Source: Dehalococcoidia bacterium
GTDB lineage: Bacteria > Chloroflexota > Dehalococcoidia > Lucifugimonadales > UBA3495
Assembly: GCA_022823105.1 (NCBI GenBank)
Contig: JAJDXU010000277.1
Location: 1 to 6,890, forward strand
Length of the DNA: 6,890 bases
Direction of reading: 5' to 3'
Shown here in pieces: positions 1 through 5,667 of the stretch. Made by a program: the position numbers and the translations under genes. The notes below the pieces were generated by a model. The model did no database searches. It was not told where the DNA came from and saw nothing but the letters and a program-made list of their open reading frames with translations. Numbering within the stretch: the first letter of the stretch is position 1; each line of letters opens with the position of its first letter.

Positions 1-1
1 C

Positions 2-397
2 GAGGTCGACTTCGAGGACGAGGTGAAGTCGATCACCGACGGTCGCGGTGTGGCCCTGGTGCTGGAGTGCGTGGGAGGCCCGGTGCTGGAAAAGTCGGTG
101 CGATGCGTGGCGTCGTACGGTCGTTTGGTCAGCTACGGCAATGCGAGCGGGCAGCCGGCGAACCTGTCAGCCGCCGACATCACGACCCTGAACCGGACGG
201 TCATCGGGTTCAGCATGGGCCGGTCGCCCATCGGGTCTCTGGACCACCAGGGGGCGATGAATGACCTGATCCCAATGATCACGGGCGGCAAGCTCAAGCT
301 GATCGTGGATCGGGTGGTGCCGATGTCGGAGGCGGGCGCAGCTCACCAACACCTAGCAGCCCGGGGCACCCGCGGCAAGGTGATTCTCACCCCATGA
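2..397 (+). CDS. Zinc-type alcohol dehydrogenase / quinone oxidoreductase-like (MDR) enzyme, C-terminal part
   Basis: This is the 3' part of a gene that is open at the left window edge; the reading frame runs from base 2, and a GTG at 23 is internal rather than a start. The roughly 131 visible residues match the C-terminal half of medium-chain dehydrogenase/reductase (MDR) proteins, which are normally about 320-340 aa. The segment near VALVLECVGGPVLEKSV is the Rossmann strand that precedes the conserved GG. It is followed by GRLVSYGNASG and TVIGFSMG, then the closing MSEAGAAHQHL and GKVILTP strand typical of NADPH:quinone oxidoreductase-like members. Members of this family use NAD(P)H to reduce quinones, enones or carbonyls in the cytoplasm; the substrate here is unknown because the catalytic half is outside the window. 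The stop codon overlaps the next gene's start (ATGA), so the downstream methyltransferase is probably translationally coupled. Confidence 0.88.
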   Translation, partial: EVDFEDEVKSITDGRGVALVLECVGGPVLEKSVRCVASYGRLVSYGNASGQPANLSAADITTLNRTVIGFSMGRSPIGSLDHQGAMNDLIPMITGGKLKLIVDRVVPMSEAGAAHQHLAARGTRGKVILTP

Positions 398-1233
398 GCG
401 AGGCCGCTGTCCGTTACGCCGGGGTATATGACGCCGCGCTGTCTGCCGACCGATTTTCCGACCATCAACTTCCTGGAGATCACTGGGCGGATCTGGCGGA
501 GTTGTTCCGGCTGGACCCCACGCGGCCGAAGGACGCGAACCTGTTGGCCGTGGCCGACTACCTGGAACCGACGGACGTTTTCCTGGACGTGGGCGGAGGC
601 GCCGGGCGCGTGTCCCTTGCCCTGGCCGATTGCGTCTCGGAAGTGGCGCTGATCGAGCCCTCCGCGGGCATGCGGGAGCAATTCATCGCGGCGCGTGACG
701 AGGCGGGGATCACCAACACTCGAATCGCGACCGACTGGTGGATGGACTCTGACGAGACCGGTGATGTGATCCATCTCTCGGATGTCACCTACTTTGTGCG
801 GGACATCGTGCCGTTTGTCACGAAGCTGCACAACTCGGCGAGGCGTCGGGTGATGATCGCGGTATGGCGGCCCACACCGGGGGATATGGGTTCCGACTTG
901 CGAGAGATCGTCCTGGGCGAAACGCGTCCCCACTGGCCCGGGCTCCCGGAGCTGGCGGGCGTTTTGTGGGAAATGGGGCTGCTGCCGGAGATTCGTCCAT
1001 TGCCGGACGAACCTTGGTGGCTGACGGAGGAGGAGCGCCACCTGTCGGGAGCTGAGGCGACAGACCTCGCGATGCGATGGTTTGGCTCCGAGGACGACGC
1101 TGTGCGCCAAGCGGTAGCGAGCAACCTGGACCGCCTTTTCGAGCGATCCGAAGGCGGGCTGACTCCCGGGTGGTTGAGCCGGCCGCGGGCGGTGCTGATC
1201 ACCTGGGAAACTCACGGACGACGGCTGGACTGA
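394..1233 (+). CDS. Class I SAM-dependent methyltransferase
   Basis: The 279-aa product carries a class I methyltransferase core. Motif I is LDVGGGAGR at residues 64-72, the glycine-rich loop that binds S-adenosylmethionine. The acidic end of strand 2 is E88 in LIEPS, which would contact the ribose hydroxyls. A motif-IV-like strand with DVIHLSDVTYF lies near residues 124-134. The N-terminal ~55 residues and the Trp-rich C-terminal part (about 159-270) are likely substrate-facing but match no specialised family I recognise. No signal peptide or membrane segment is visible, so it should be cytoplasmic. The ATG at 394 is supported by its overlap with the upstream stop and an AAGGTG sequence at 377-382. 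The gene sits between an MDR reductase and a luciferase-like oxidoreductase on the same strand, which suggests methylation of an intermediate in a shared pathway. The acceptor atom (O, N, S or C) cannot be told from sequence. Confidence 0.9.
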   Translation: MSEAAVRYAGVYDAALSADRFSDHQLPGDHWADLAELFRLDPTRPKDANLLAVADYLEPTDVFLDVGGGAGRVSLALADCVSEVALIEPSAGMREQFIAARDEAGITNTRIATDWWMDSDETGDVIHLSDVTYFVRDIVPFVTKLHNSARRRVMIAVWRPTPGDMGSDLREIVLGETRPHWPGLPELAGVLWEMGLLPEIRPLPDEPWWLTEEERHLSGAEATDLAMRWFGSEDDAVRQAVASNLDRLFERSEGGLTPGWLSRPRAVLITWETHGRRLD

Positions 1234-1239
1234 AGGGGG
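1232..1239 (+). promoter_or_regulatory. Strong ribosome binding site of the luciferase-like gene
   Basis: A purine-rich GAAGGGGG lies 4 nt before the ATG at 1244 and overlaps the stop codon of the methyltransferase gene. It fixes the start of the luciferase-like gene and makes termination-reinitiation between the two genes plausible. Confidence 0.7.
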
Positions 1240-1243
1240 CGTC

Positions 1244-2236
1244 ATGGACCGAATCGGCGTAGCATTCACCGGCGGCGGTATGTCGCCTCTGGACGTGGTC
1301 CGTTGCGTCCAACTTGCCGAGGAGTTGGGCTATGACTCGGCGTGGGTGGCTGAAGGGCACGGCGGAGACCAGTTCTCTATCCTGACCGCCTGTGGTCTGG
1401 CGACGTCGCGCATCAAGCTGGGAACGAGCATCAGCAGCGTTTACGTGCGGAGCGCTCCGACCATCGCCATGGCGGCGGCCTGCGTTGACCATTACTCGAA
1501 CGGGCGGTTCATCTTGGGACTGGGGAGCAGCCACCGGGTGCAGGTGGGGCCCGAGCACGGCTTGGAGTTTTCGGCGCCAATTCCCAGGGTGCGGGACACC
1601 GTGGAGATCGTTCGCAGATTGTTGCGAGATGGGAACCTGGTGAATTACCAGGGAGAGGCCACGAACATCGAGACGTTTGACCTCCATTTTCCGGTCCTTC
1701 GTCCGGAAATGTCGATCTACCTGGCGGCGGTGTTTCCCAAGATGCTGGGGATCGCCGGCGAAATCAGCGAGGGTGTTTTGCTGACCTGGTGCACTCCGGA
1801 GTACGCCCGGGTCGCGTCTGATTACGTTGCGGCCGGTGCGTCGGGCGCGGGAGTGGATCCGGCAAAGGTTGAAATGGCGACGTTGCTCTCTGTTTCCGCC
1901 GAGGGAGCCGGAGATGGCGGGATGCGACGGGTGGCCGCCACCTACGCCGGCCGGTTCCCGCGCTACCGCCGGTTGATGTCCGAGGCCGGGTTCGCCGACG
2001 AGGTGGAGATGGTTCGCCGGGCCTGGCGGGAAGGCGACACGGGACGAGCGGAACGGCTGGTTCCCCAAGGTCTGATTGACCGCATGTCGTTACCGTCCGA
2101 TCCCGGAGCCCGCCGGGACAGGCTGGCCGAATACAGGGAGGCGGGCATCACGCTGCCCATCATCGCCCCCCGGGTATCCGGCCAGAACGCCGCAGAGTCG
2201 GCACAGGAGATCATCCGGGCCAACGCTCCGGCGTAA
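1244..2236 (+). CDS. Luciferase-like (LLM class) oxidoreductase, probably F420-dependent
   Basis: This 330-aa protein belongs to the bacterial luciferase-like monooxygenase superfamily, the (beta/alpha)8 barrel enzymes that bind FMN or coenzyme F420. Visible family blocks are the N-terminal strand with GVAFTGGG (residues 5-12), AEELGYDSAWVAEGHGGDQ (25-43), a region with SRIKLGTSISSVYVRSAPTIAM (about 55-76), the helix-strand VDHYSNGRFILGLGSS (81-96), and RDTVEIVRRLLRDG (117-130) leading to a YQGE loop. The length is typical of the family, and the overall style resembles F420-dependent reductases related to methylene-tetrahydromethanopterin reductase. Such enzymes transfer a hydride between F420 and small organic substrates in the cytoplasm. 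The cofactor assignment is a family inference; FMN cannot be excluded. The ATG at 1244 is supported by GAAGGGGG just upstream. The gene is probably in an operon with the methyltransferase (10 nt gap) and MDR enzyme, and it converges on a cupin gene 20 nt beyond its stop. Confidence 0.9.
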   Translation: MDRIGVAFTGGGMSPLDVVRCVQLAEELGYDSAWVAEGHGGDQFSILTACGLATSRIKLGTSISSVYVRSAPTIAMAAACVDHYSNGRFILGLGSSHRVQVGPEHGLEFSAPIPRVRDTVEIVRRLLRDGNLVNYQGEATNIETFDLHFPVLRPEMSIYLAAVFPKMLGIAGEISEGVLLTWCTPEYARVASDYVAAGASGAGVDPAKVEMATLLSVSAEGAGDGGMRRVAATYAGRFPRYRRLMSEAGFADEVEMVRRAWREGDTGRAERLVPQGLIDRMSLPSDPGARRDRLAEYREAGITLPIIAPRVSGQNAAESAQEIIRANAPA

Positions 2237-2256
2237 AGGTTTGCGCTGGGCGCAGC

Positions 2257-2625
2257 CTAACCTTCCTCAGCCGGCAGCCAGGGCGACCAGAGCGTGATAG
2301 GAATTGTGACCGAGATACGGGGTTGATCGCCCACGACGGCGGTGGTATGTCCCTGTCCCGTGAGATCATCGGCCATGAGCACGTCGCCGGCGCCGAAGCG
2401 TCGCTTGGTGCCGTCGCCGATGCCGATTTCCATCTCGCCAGAAAGTGTGATGACGTACTGTCGCCGGGGGGCAGTGTGCCAGTCCGAGAAATATCCGGGT
2501 TCGAAGCGGCGGAAATTAACGCCCGGTGTGACCTGCATGCCGCTGTGTATGGCCCGATCGGAGGGTAGGTCCATATCCTCGAAGTGAGTCTGGCCGTCTT
2601 CGCCGGTGTAGATGCGCACGAACAT
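2257..2625 (-). CDS. Small single-domain cupin protein
   Basis: The 122-aa product is a single beta-barrel cupin. Cupin motif 1 is represented by residues about 44-65 (GYFSDWHTAPRRQYVITLSG), with H50 and Q56 in positions that often bind metal, and the conserved ITLSGEMEIGIG strand. Motif 2 is GAGDVLMADDLTGQGH (78-93), ending in H93. Motif 1 has one His rather than the usual HxH pair, so metal binding may be weakened or use other ligands. Small cupins of this kind include isomerases, dioxygenases and ligand sensors, and the activity cannot be chosen from sequence. The protein is soluble, with no signal peptide. The ATG at 2623-2625 is supported by GGAGG 10 nt upstream on the minus strand. It is transcribed towards the luciferase-like gene, with only 20 nt between the two stops and no evident terminator there. 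Confidence 0.88.
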   Translation of the reverse strand: MFVRIYTGEDGQTHFEDMDLPSDRAIHSGMQVTPGVNFRRFEPGYFSDWHTAPRRQYVITLSGEMEIGIGDGTKRRFGAGDVLMADDLTGQGHTTAVVGDQPRISVTIPITLWSPWLPAEEG

Positions 2626-2635
2626 GTCGGGATAG

Positions 2636-2640
2636 CCTCC
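2636..2640 (-). promoter_or_regulatory. Ribosome binding site of the cupin gene
   Basis: On the minus strand GGAGG lies 10 nt before the ATG at 2625. It selects this start over longer in-frame extensions. Confidence 0.6.
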
Positions 2641-2953
2641 TGTTTTTCAGTTTCGGGTTGTCGCAGCCCGCTCGGATGAGGGGCGACGCGGTGGATCGCC
2701 GGCGGTATTTTAGCGTATCCGGTGCGCCCACGGGCACGCCCGCATGAGCGGAAGGCTGGCGACTGTTCAGCTTCCTTCATCCATTGAGCGTTCAATACAG
2801 ATGCTCCAGACCCGGCATCAAGTACGGGGCAGGTTTTGATCCAGGAGGGCGGGACACAGGCACGCCGCAGGATCATCGGCGATTTACGCCGGTATGACGG
2901 TTCTGGTCTGGATTTGGTCCCCTCAAGCGTGAGCAGTCAGACGCAAGCGTGAA
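2641..2953. other. Intergenic region between divergent cupin and tRNA genes
   Basis: I see no gene in this ~310-nt stretch. It must contain the cupin promoter. The only candidate is a weak -10-like TAAAAT on the minus strand (2707-2712), about 80 nt before the cupin ATG, without a convincing -35. A 221-aa minus-strand open frame crossing this region is a shadow of the cupin gene and was not called. The right end contains a 9-bp direct repeat next to the tRNA promoter, listed separately. Confidence 0.5.
2924..2952 (+). repeat. 9-bp direct repeat upstream of the tRNA promoter
   Basis: CAAGCGTGA occurs at 2924-2932 and again at 2944-2952, with 20 bp between repeat starts, close to two helical turns. 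The second copy ends two bases before the proposed -35 box. This arrangement could be a paired protein-binding site, but two 9-bp copies can also arise by chance. Confidence 0.4.
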
Positions 2954-2954
2954 G

Positions 2955-2984
2955 TTGAGAAATTCCGTCGCCGCGTCGTACAAT
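2955..2984 (+). promoter_or_regulatory. Sigma70-type promoter of tRNA-Thr
   Basis: A -35 box TTGAGA (2955-2960) and a -10 box TACAAT (2979-2984) are separated by 18 nt. A start site about 7 nt after the -10 box would fall at about 2991, giving a leader of only a few bases before the mature tRNA at 2994, as is usual for a monocistronic tRNA gene. The boxes are close to consensus. Confidence 0.65.
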
Positions 2985-2993
2985 GATACGTGC

Positions 2994-3069
2994 GCCGATG
3001 TAGCTCAGCCGGAAGAGCAGCGGTTTCGTAAACCGCAGGTCAAGGGTTCGAGTCCCTTCATCGGCTCCA
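2994..3069 (+). tRNA. tRNA-Thr (anticodon CGT), CCA encoded
   Basis: The 76-nt sequence folds into a complete cloverleaf. The acceptor stem GCCGATG (2994-3000) pairs with CATCGGC (3059-3065). The D arm is GCTC/GAGC (3003-3006 and 3015-3018) around an 8-nt loop with the GG pair. The anticodon stem GCGGT/ACCGC encloses the loop TTCGTAA, with anticodon CGT at 3027-3029, which reads the threonine codon ACG. The T arm is AAGGG/CCCTT around TTCGAGT. Base 3066 is the discriminator (T), and CCA is encoded at 3067-3069. There are no mismatches in the stems, so the gene looks functional. It has its own promoter directly upstream. Confidence 0.96.
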
Positions 3070-3759
3070 CTATTGCAATAACGATGGTCGCCCTACCAGG
3101 GAAGGTATCAATAAGCGGAGAATCGCACGAATCTAGGTGATTTTGCTGGACAAACTCCCAGCAACGGACAGCGCGAGATCGCACCTCACACCGGCAAACA
3201 ATTACCGCGCCCTGATGATTCGGGGCGCGGTTTCATTCCATGTCCGTCACGACGAAAGCCACCCCCGGCATGATGGTTCTTGCCAAAAACGATGGCTTTG
3301 TCGTGCCCACCGGATCACCAAACCCCCGGACTTGGAAGAACCGAGCGCGAGGGAATGCGGGTCTAATCAACCGCCGGAATTGACCCCGCAAAACCACACC
3401 TGAACGGATAAAGTCTCGCGCTTGGCGCCTTCGAGAAACGACACGAGCACGCGATGCTCGGCCGTGTTTCAGCGTTTAGGTGTACCCATGGAAAATTTGG
3501 CAAAATCCCGATATACACTTTTCACTTCCTCCGTGAGCTCATCCCGTCACATCGGGAAGACGTGGCCCCTGGACGACCTCCACGACGCCGGCCCCAGCGA
3601 ACGCTGGCGCGACCTGATGACCGATGTCCGAGAATTAGCCTCCTACGAGAAGGAAAAGACCGCAGCTGCGAGCGCAAATCCCGATGCGCGCTGGAATACT
3701 GCCAGCGCAAAGAAAATACCTTGTCCTACGCTGTCGAGTCCCGGACGTGGGACCCTGAC
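3070..3759. other. Gene-poor stretch between the tRNA and the IS remnant
   Basis: Apart from the hairpin at 3204-3231 I cannot support a gene in these 690 bases. Several overlapping open frames of 60-120 codons exist on both strands, but none shows a recognisable family, and strong ribosome binding sites are lacking. A smaller hairpin is visible at 3688-3708 (GCGCTGG/CCAGCGC, 7-nt loop). The stretch is locally richer in A and T than the flanking cassette (for example around 3480-3530). It may be eroded accessory DNA linked to the neighbouring IS21 remnant. Confidence 0.45.
3204..3237 (+). terminator. Probable terminator hairpin after tRNA-Thr
   Basis: Two perfect 9-nt arms, ACCGCGCCC (3204-3212) and GGGCGCGGT (3223-3231), flank a 10-nt loop and are followed by TTCATT. 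The GC-rich stem and short, interrupted T stretch fit an intrinsic terminator in a high-GC genome. It lies 135 nt beyond the tRNA, with no other gene on this strand nearby, so it probably ends the tRNA transcript. Confidence 0.55.
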
Positions 3760-3781
3760 TGTGAAACGCCGCGGACATTGA
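3488..3781 (+). CDS. Doubtful short ORF, possible gene remnant
   Basis: An open frame of 97 codons starts at ATG 3488, with AGGTG about 6 nt upstream; the same frame extends upstream to 3422. I do not recognise the product. Its middle part (WPLDDLHDAGPSERWRDLM and the following ~15 residues) has codons ending mostly in G or C and an amphipathic, protein-like composition, while both flanks look non-coding. The end of the frame overlaps the proposed terminus of the IS21 remnant, so it cannot be an intact ancestral gene in its present form. It is most likely a fragment or chance frame. Confidence 0.2.
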   Translation: MENLAKSRYTLFTSSVSSSRHIGKTWPLDDLHDAGPSERWRDLMTDVRELASYEKEKTAAASANPDARWNTASAKKIPCPTLSSPGRGTLTVKRRGH

Positions 3782-3869
3782 GCCAGTGATCGCCAAGGAC
3801 TATGAACTACCCCGGGCGCGTGGCGATTTTGTTCAATATGGGTTTGTGGTTGCCCGGTCAATCACCGCT

Positions 3870-4633
3870 TTAAACGCCCAGCAAAGCGCGGTGTGGCGAC
3901 TGTCGTTCCCTGTAACTGGTGCCTTCGATGACGATCTGGTAGCTGGAGATAGTCAGGCGGTCCAAAGCGCTGTTGCCGAGGGTAGTGTCGTCGAAGAAAC
4001 TCAGCCATTCGTCCACGGCCCGGTTGCTGGTTATGACGAAGCTAGAGGCGCGATGGCGGTTGAGGGTGAGCTCGTAGAGGTCAGCGGACTGCTGTGGAGT
4101 GAGCCGGTGCAGGCCGAGGTCGTCTAGGATGAGCAGATCGGGAGACAGGAAGCACCGGAAGGAGCGGTCCAGAGAGTTGTCGACCCGGGCCTATGCCATG
4201 GCCTTGAATAAGTCATCGGCGCCGATGAAAAGCACGGTATGTCCGGCACGGACTGCAGAGTAGCCCAGGGCGTGGGCGAGGAAACTCTCGCCCACGCCGG
4301 CGGGCCCCACCAGTGGCACGTGCTCACGCTTGTCCAGAAACTCCAGCGAGAAGACAGCATCCAGCAGCCGGCGGTCCAGAGTGATCGACTCCGACCAGTC
4401 GTTCCGCCTGTGGCGGACAGCCGGCAGGTTTCCTCGGAACCGGCACCATTGACCCGGAGTTCCGTGCGGCGTTGAGCACGTCGGTTGACCTCGTCGCTGA
4501 GGATGATCTCCAGAAAGGATGCGTGGTCCAATTGCTCCTTTCTGGCCAGGGCGTTGCGTTCGGGCAGCGTGGCTGCCATGGGTCCCAGTTGGAGGTTCTT
4601 GAGCAGGGGTGTGAGTTCGGTTGCTCGGGTCAT
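3870..4633 (-). pseudogene. istB: istB, IS21 transposition helper ATPase, inactivated
   Basis: The start at 4633 (GGAG 7 nt upstream) gives the typical IstB opening MTRATELTPLLKNLQLGPMA and continues to EETCRL. The frame then breaks: within 4401-4417 a 17-nt spacer (one short of a multiple of three) moves the homology into another frame, resuming at DWSESITLDRRLLDAVFSLE. The Walker A loop reads GPAGVGES instead of GxxGxGKS, with GAG at 4287-4289 replacing the nucleotide-binding lysine. An amber TAG at 4191-4193 interrupts KAMA*ARVDNSLDR, most simply a CAG-to-TAG change. Homology then continues through Walker B (LLILDDLGL) and SNRAVDEW to a normal C-terminus ending ALLGV at 3870. The reconstructed length of about 254 codons is normal. 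IstB loads IstA on DNA in an ATP-dependent way; this copy would be non-functional on three independent counts. Confidence 0.93.
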
Positions 4634-5666
4634 GATCGATCTCCAGCAGCAAGGGCGAAGACGGAGCCGGGTCGGGCGAAGCGACCGGCTGGCATGGGCA
4701 ACGGCAAATTGGGCATGGCCTCCTGTTCCAAAGCATGCACCAGAATGCGCTCCGCGCGGCGCACGTCGATGAGGTCGACGGCCAGGGCAGGCTGGCCCGC
4801 TTGAGGCGGAGCATCGAGACGCTCAGGGGTGTAGCGATCGCCCAGCCTGACCAGCTTGTGCCCCTGCCTGATCTTCGACCAGGGATGCCGATCATCGAAG
4901 AGCCGTTGGACGAACCGGGCCACCGCCGATCGGTGCAGCTCCGCGCGGCGCTTGATGCGGTCCGGGGCCTTCATCGTGTAGGCGGACAACTCGGCGGGAT
5001 AATCGTCGGTGGCGGTGGCGCGACCTCCGTTGGGCTGACGCTGGTGGATTTTGACCAGCTTGCCCCGGTGGTAGATGCGCACCAGCTTGCTGTCCAGCCT
5101 GATTTCCACCTGCTGACCTCGCGGGCAGCACGATGACGGCACCGAGCAGAGCGCGTACTGGCAGGCTACCTGGTGGTCGGGATGGACCTTGCGGTGCGCC
5201 AGTGGTTGAAATCGTTGAAAACGGTACCCTTGATGAAGTGTTCCCGGGCTTAGGGTACCTTGAGTTGCACCTTGGGCTTGTCCTGGGGATGACCCTTGCG
5301 GGCCGGATCGGGGATAAAGCCCCGATGTTGGGCGTACTCCAGGAAGCCCCTGGTGAGAATGGGATTGAGCGGATCCGTACCCACCATCCGGGCGCCGAAA
5401 TTGTCGATGACCAGGTACTTGGGCACGCCACCGAAAAGGGCCAACGCCGCCTTCAAACCGGCAATCACGTACTCCAGCATCTGGCGGTGCGTCGGCCATA
5501 CGAAGCAATGGCGCGAGTACGACAGCACGTTGATCAGCGCCCACACCACCGTGTCTTTGCCCGTGGCCGGATCGGTGATCATCCCCATCCGGCCGAAGTC
5601 AGCCACAACCGCATCGCCGGGCTCAGTGTCGGCCATCCGCACCGTGAGAAAGCTACGCCGTCCCCA
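4630..5666 (-). pseudogene. istA: istA, IS21 DDE transposase, truncated and broken
   Basis: Homology begins abruptly at about 5666 with NWGRRSFLTVRMADTEPG, so the first ~100+ residues (helix-turn-helix region) are missing. The integrase core follows with the first catalytic Asp in VVADFGRMG and the second in YLVIDNF. The third position, normally Glu after HPxDKPKV, is Gln here (CAA at 5265-5267). A TAA at 5250-5252 replaces the Tyr-like codon expected after NVP. Homology continues in frame as AREHFIKGTVFNDFNHW, then jumps with a frame change at about 5190-5200 to VHPDHQV, skipping several tens of residues present in intact relatives. The C-terminal part (DSKLVRIYHRGKLVKIH, DYPAELSAY, AVDLIDVRRAERILVHALEQE) remains open to its stop at 4630, overlapping istB. 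A short garbled stretch near 4790-4815 (DAPPQAGQPALAV) may hide a pair of compensating frameshifts. The remnant is certainly inactive. Confidence 0.92.
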
Positions 5667-5667
5667 G

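Larger units (their letters stand above)
3760..5666 (-). mobile_element. Degenerate, 5'-truncated IS21-family insertion sequence
   Basis: The minus strand carries the two-gene layout specific to IS21 elements: an istA transposase and, overlapping it by ATGA at 4630-4633, an istB helper ATPase. The istB-side boundary is proposed at 3760, where the plus strand begins TGTGAAACGCCGCGGACATT. IS21 elements start with TG and end with CA, and about 110 nt of non-coding terminal sequence after istB is normal. The other end is missing: istA homology stops at about 5655-5666, where it runs straight into a clp fragment, so the istA N-terminus and the left terminal repeats have been lost. Both genes contain several inactivating lesions, so the element cannot move by itself. 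No target duplication can be sought because one end is gone. Confidence 0.85.

Noticed and set aside
343..1269. 308-codon open frame on the minus strand
   Set aside because: It lies antisense to the methyltransferase gene, which has clear motifs and coupling. Its His-, Pro- and Arg-rich product is typical of an antisense frame in GC-rich DNA.
1199..2068. 289-codon open frame on the minus strand
   Set aside because: It is antisense to the luciferase-like oxidoreductase, has no family features and has a composition rich in Arg, His and Pro.
2211..2876. 221-codon minus-strand frame covering the cupin gene
   Set aside because: It is a different frame over the cupin, whose motifs and ribosome binding site are clear. 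Its product is low-complexity Ser/Pro/Arg-rich.
3240..3383. 47-codon plus-strand ORF starting at ATG 3240
   Set aside because: It starts just after a terminator-like hairpin, has no ribosome binding site and has no recognisable product.
3728..3745. TCGAGTCCC resembling the tRNA T-loop, as a possible att repeat
   Set aside because: Only 9 bases match and the match does not extend to the tRNA acceptor end, so it is within chance.
3786..4127. 113-codon plus-strand open frame
   Set aside because: It is the antisense of the IstB C-terminal region, which reads through Walker B and the SNRAVDEW segment on the minus strand.
4191..4417. Programmed frameshifting or stop read-through in istB
   Set aside because: IS21 elements express IstA and IstB as separate overlapping genes. 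The Walker A Lys change and several other lesions point to decay rather than recoding.
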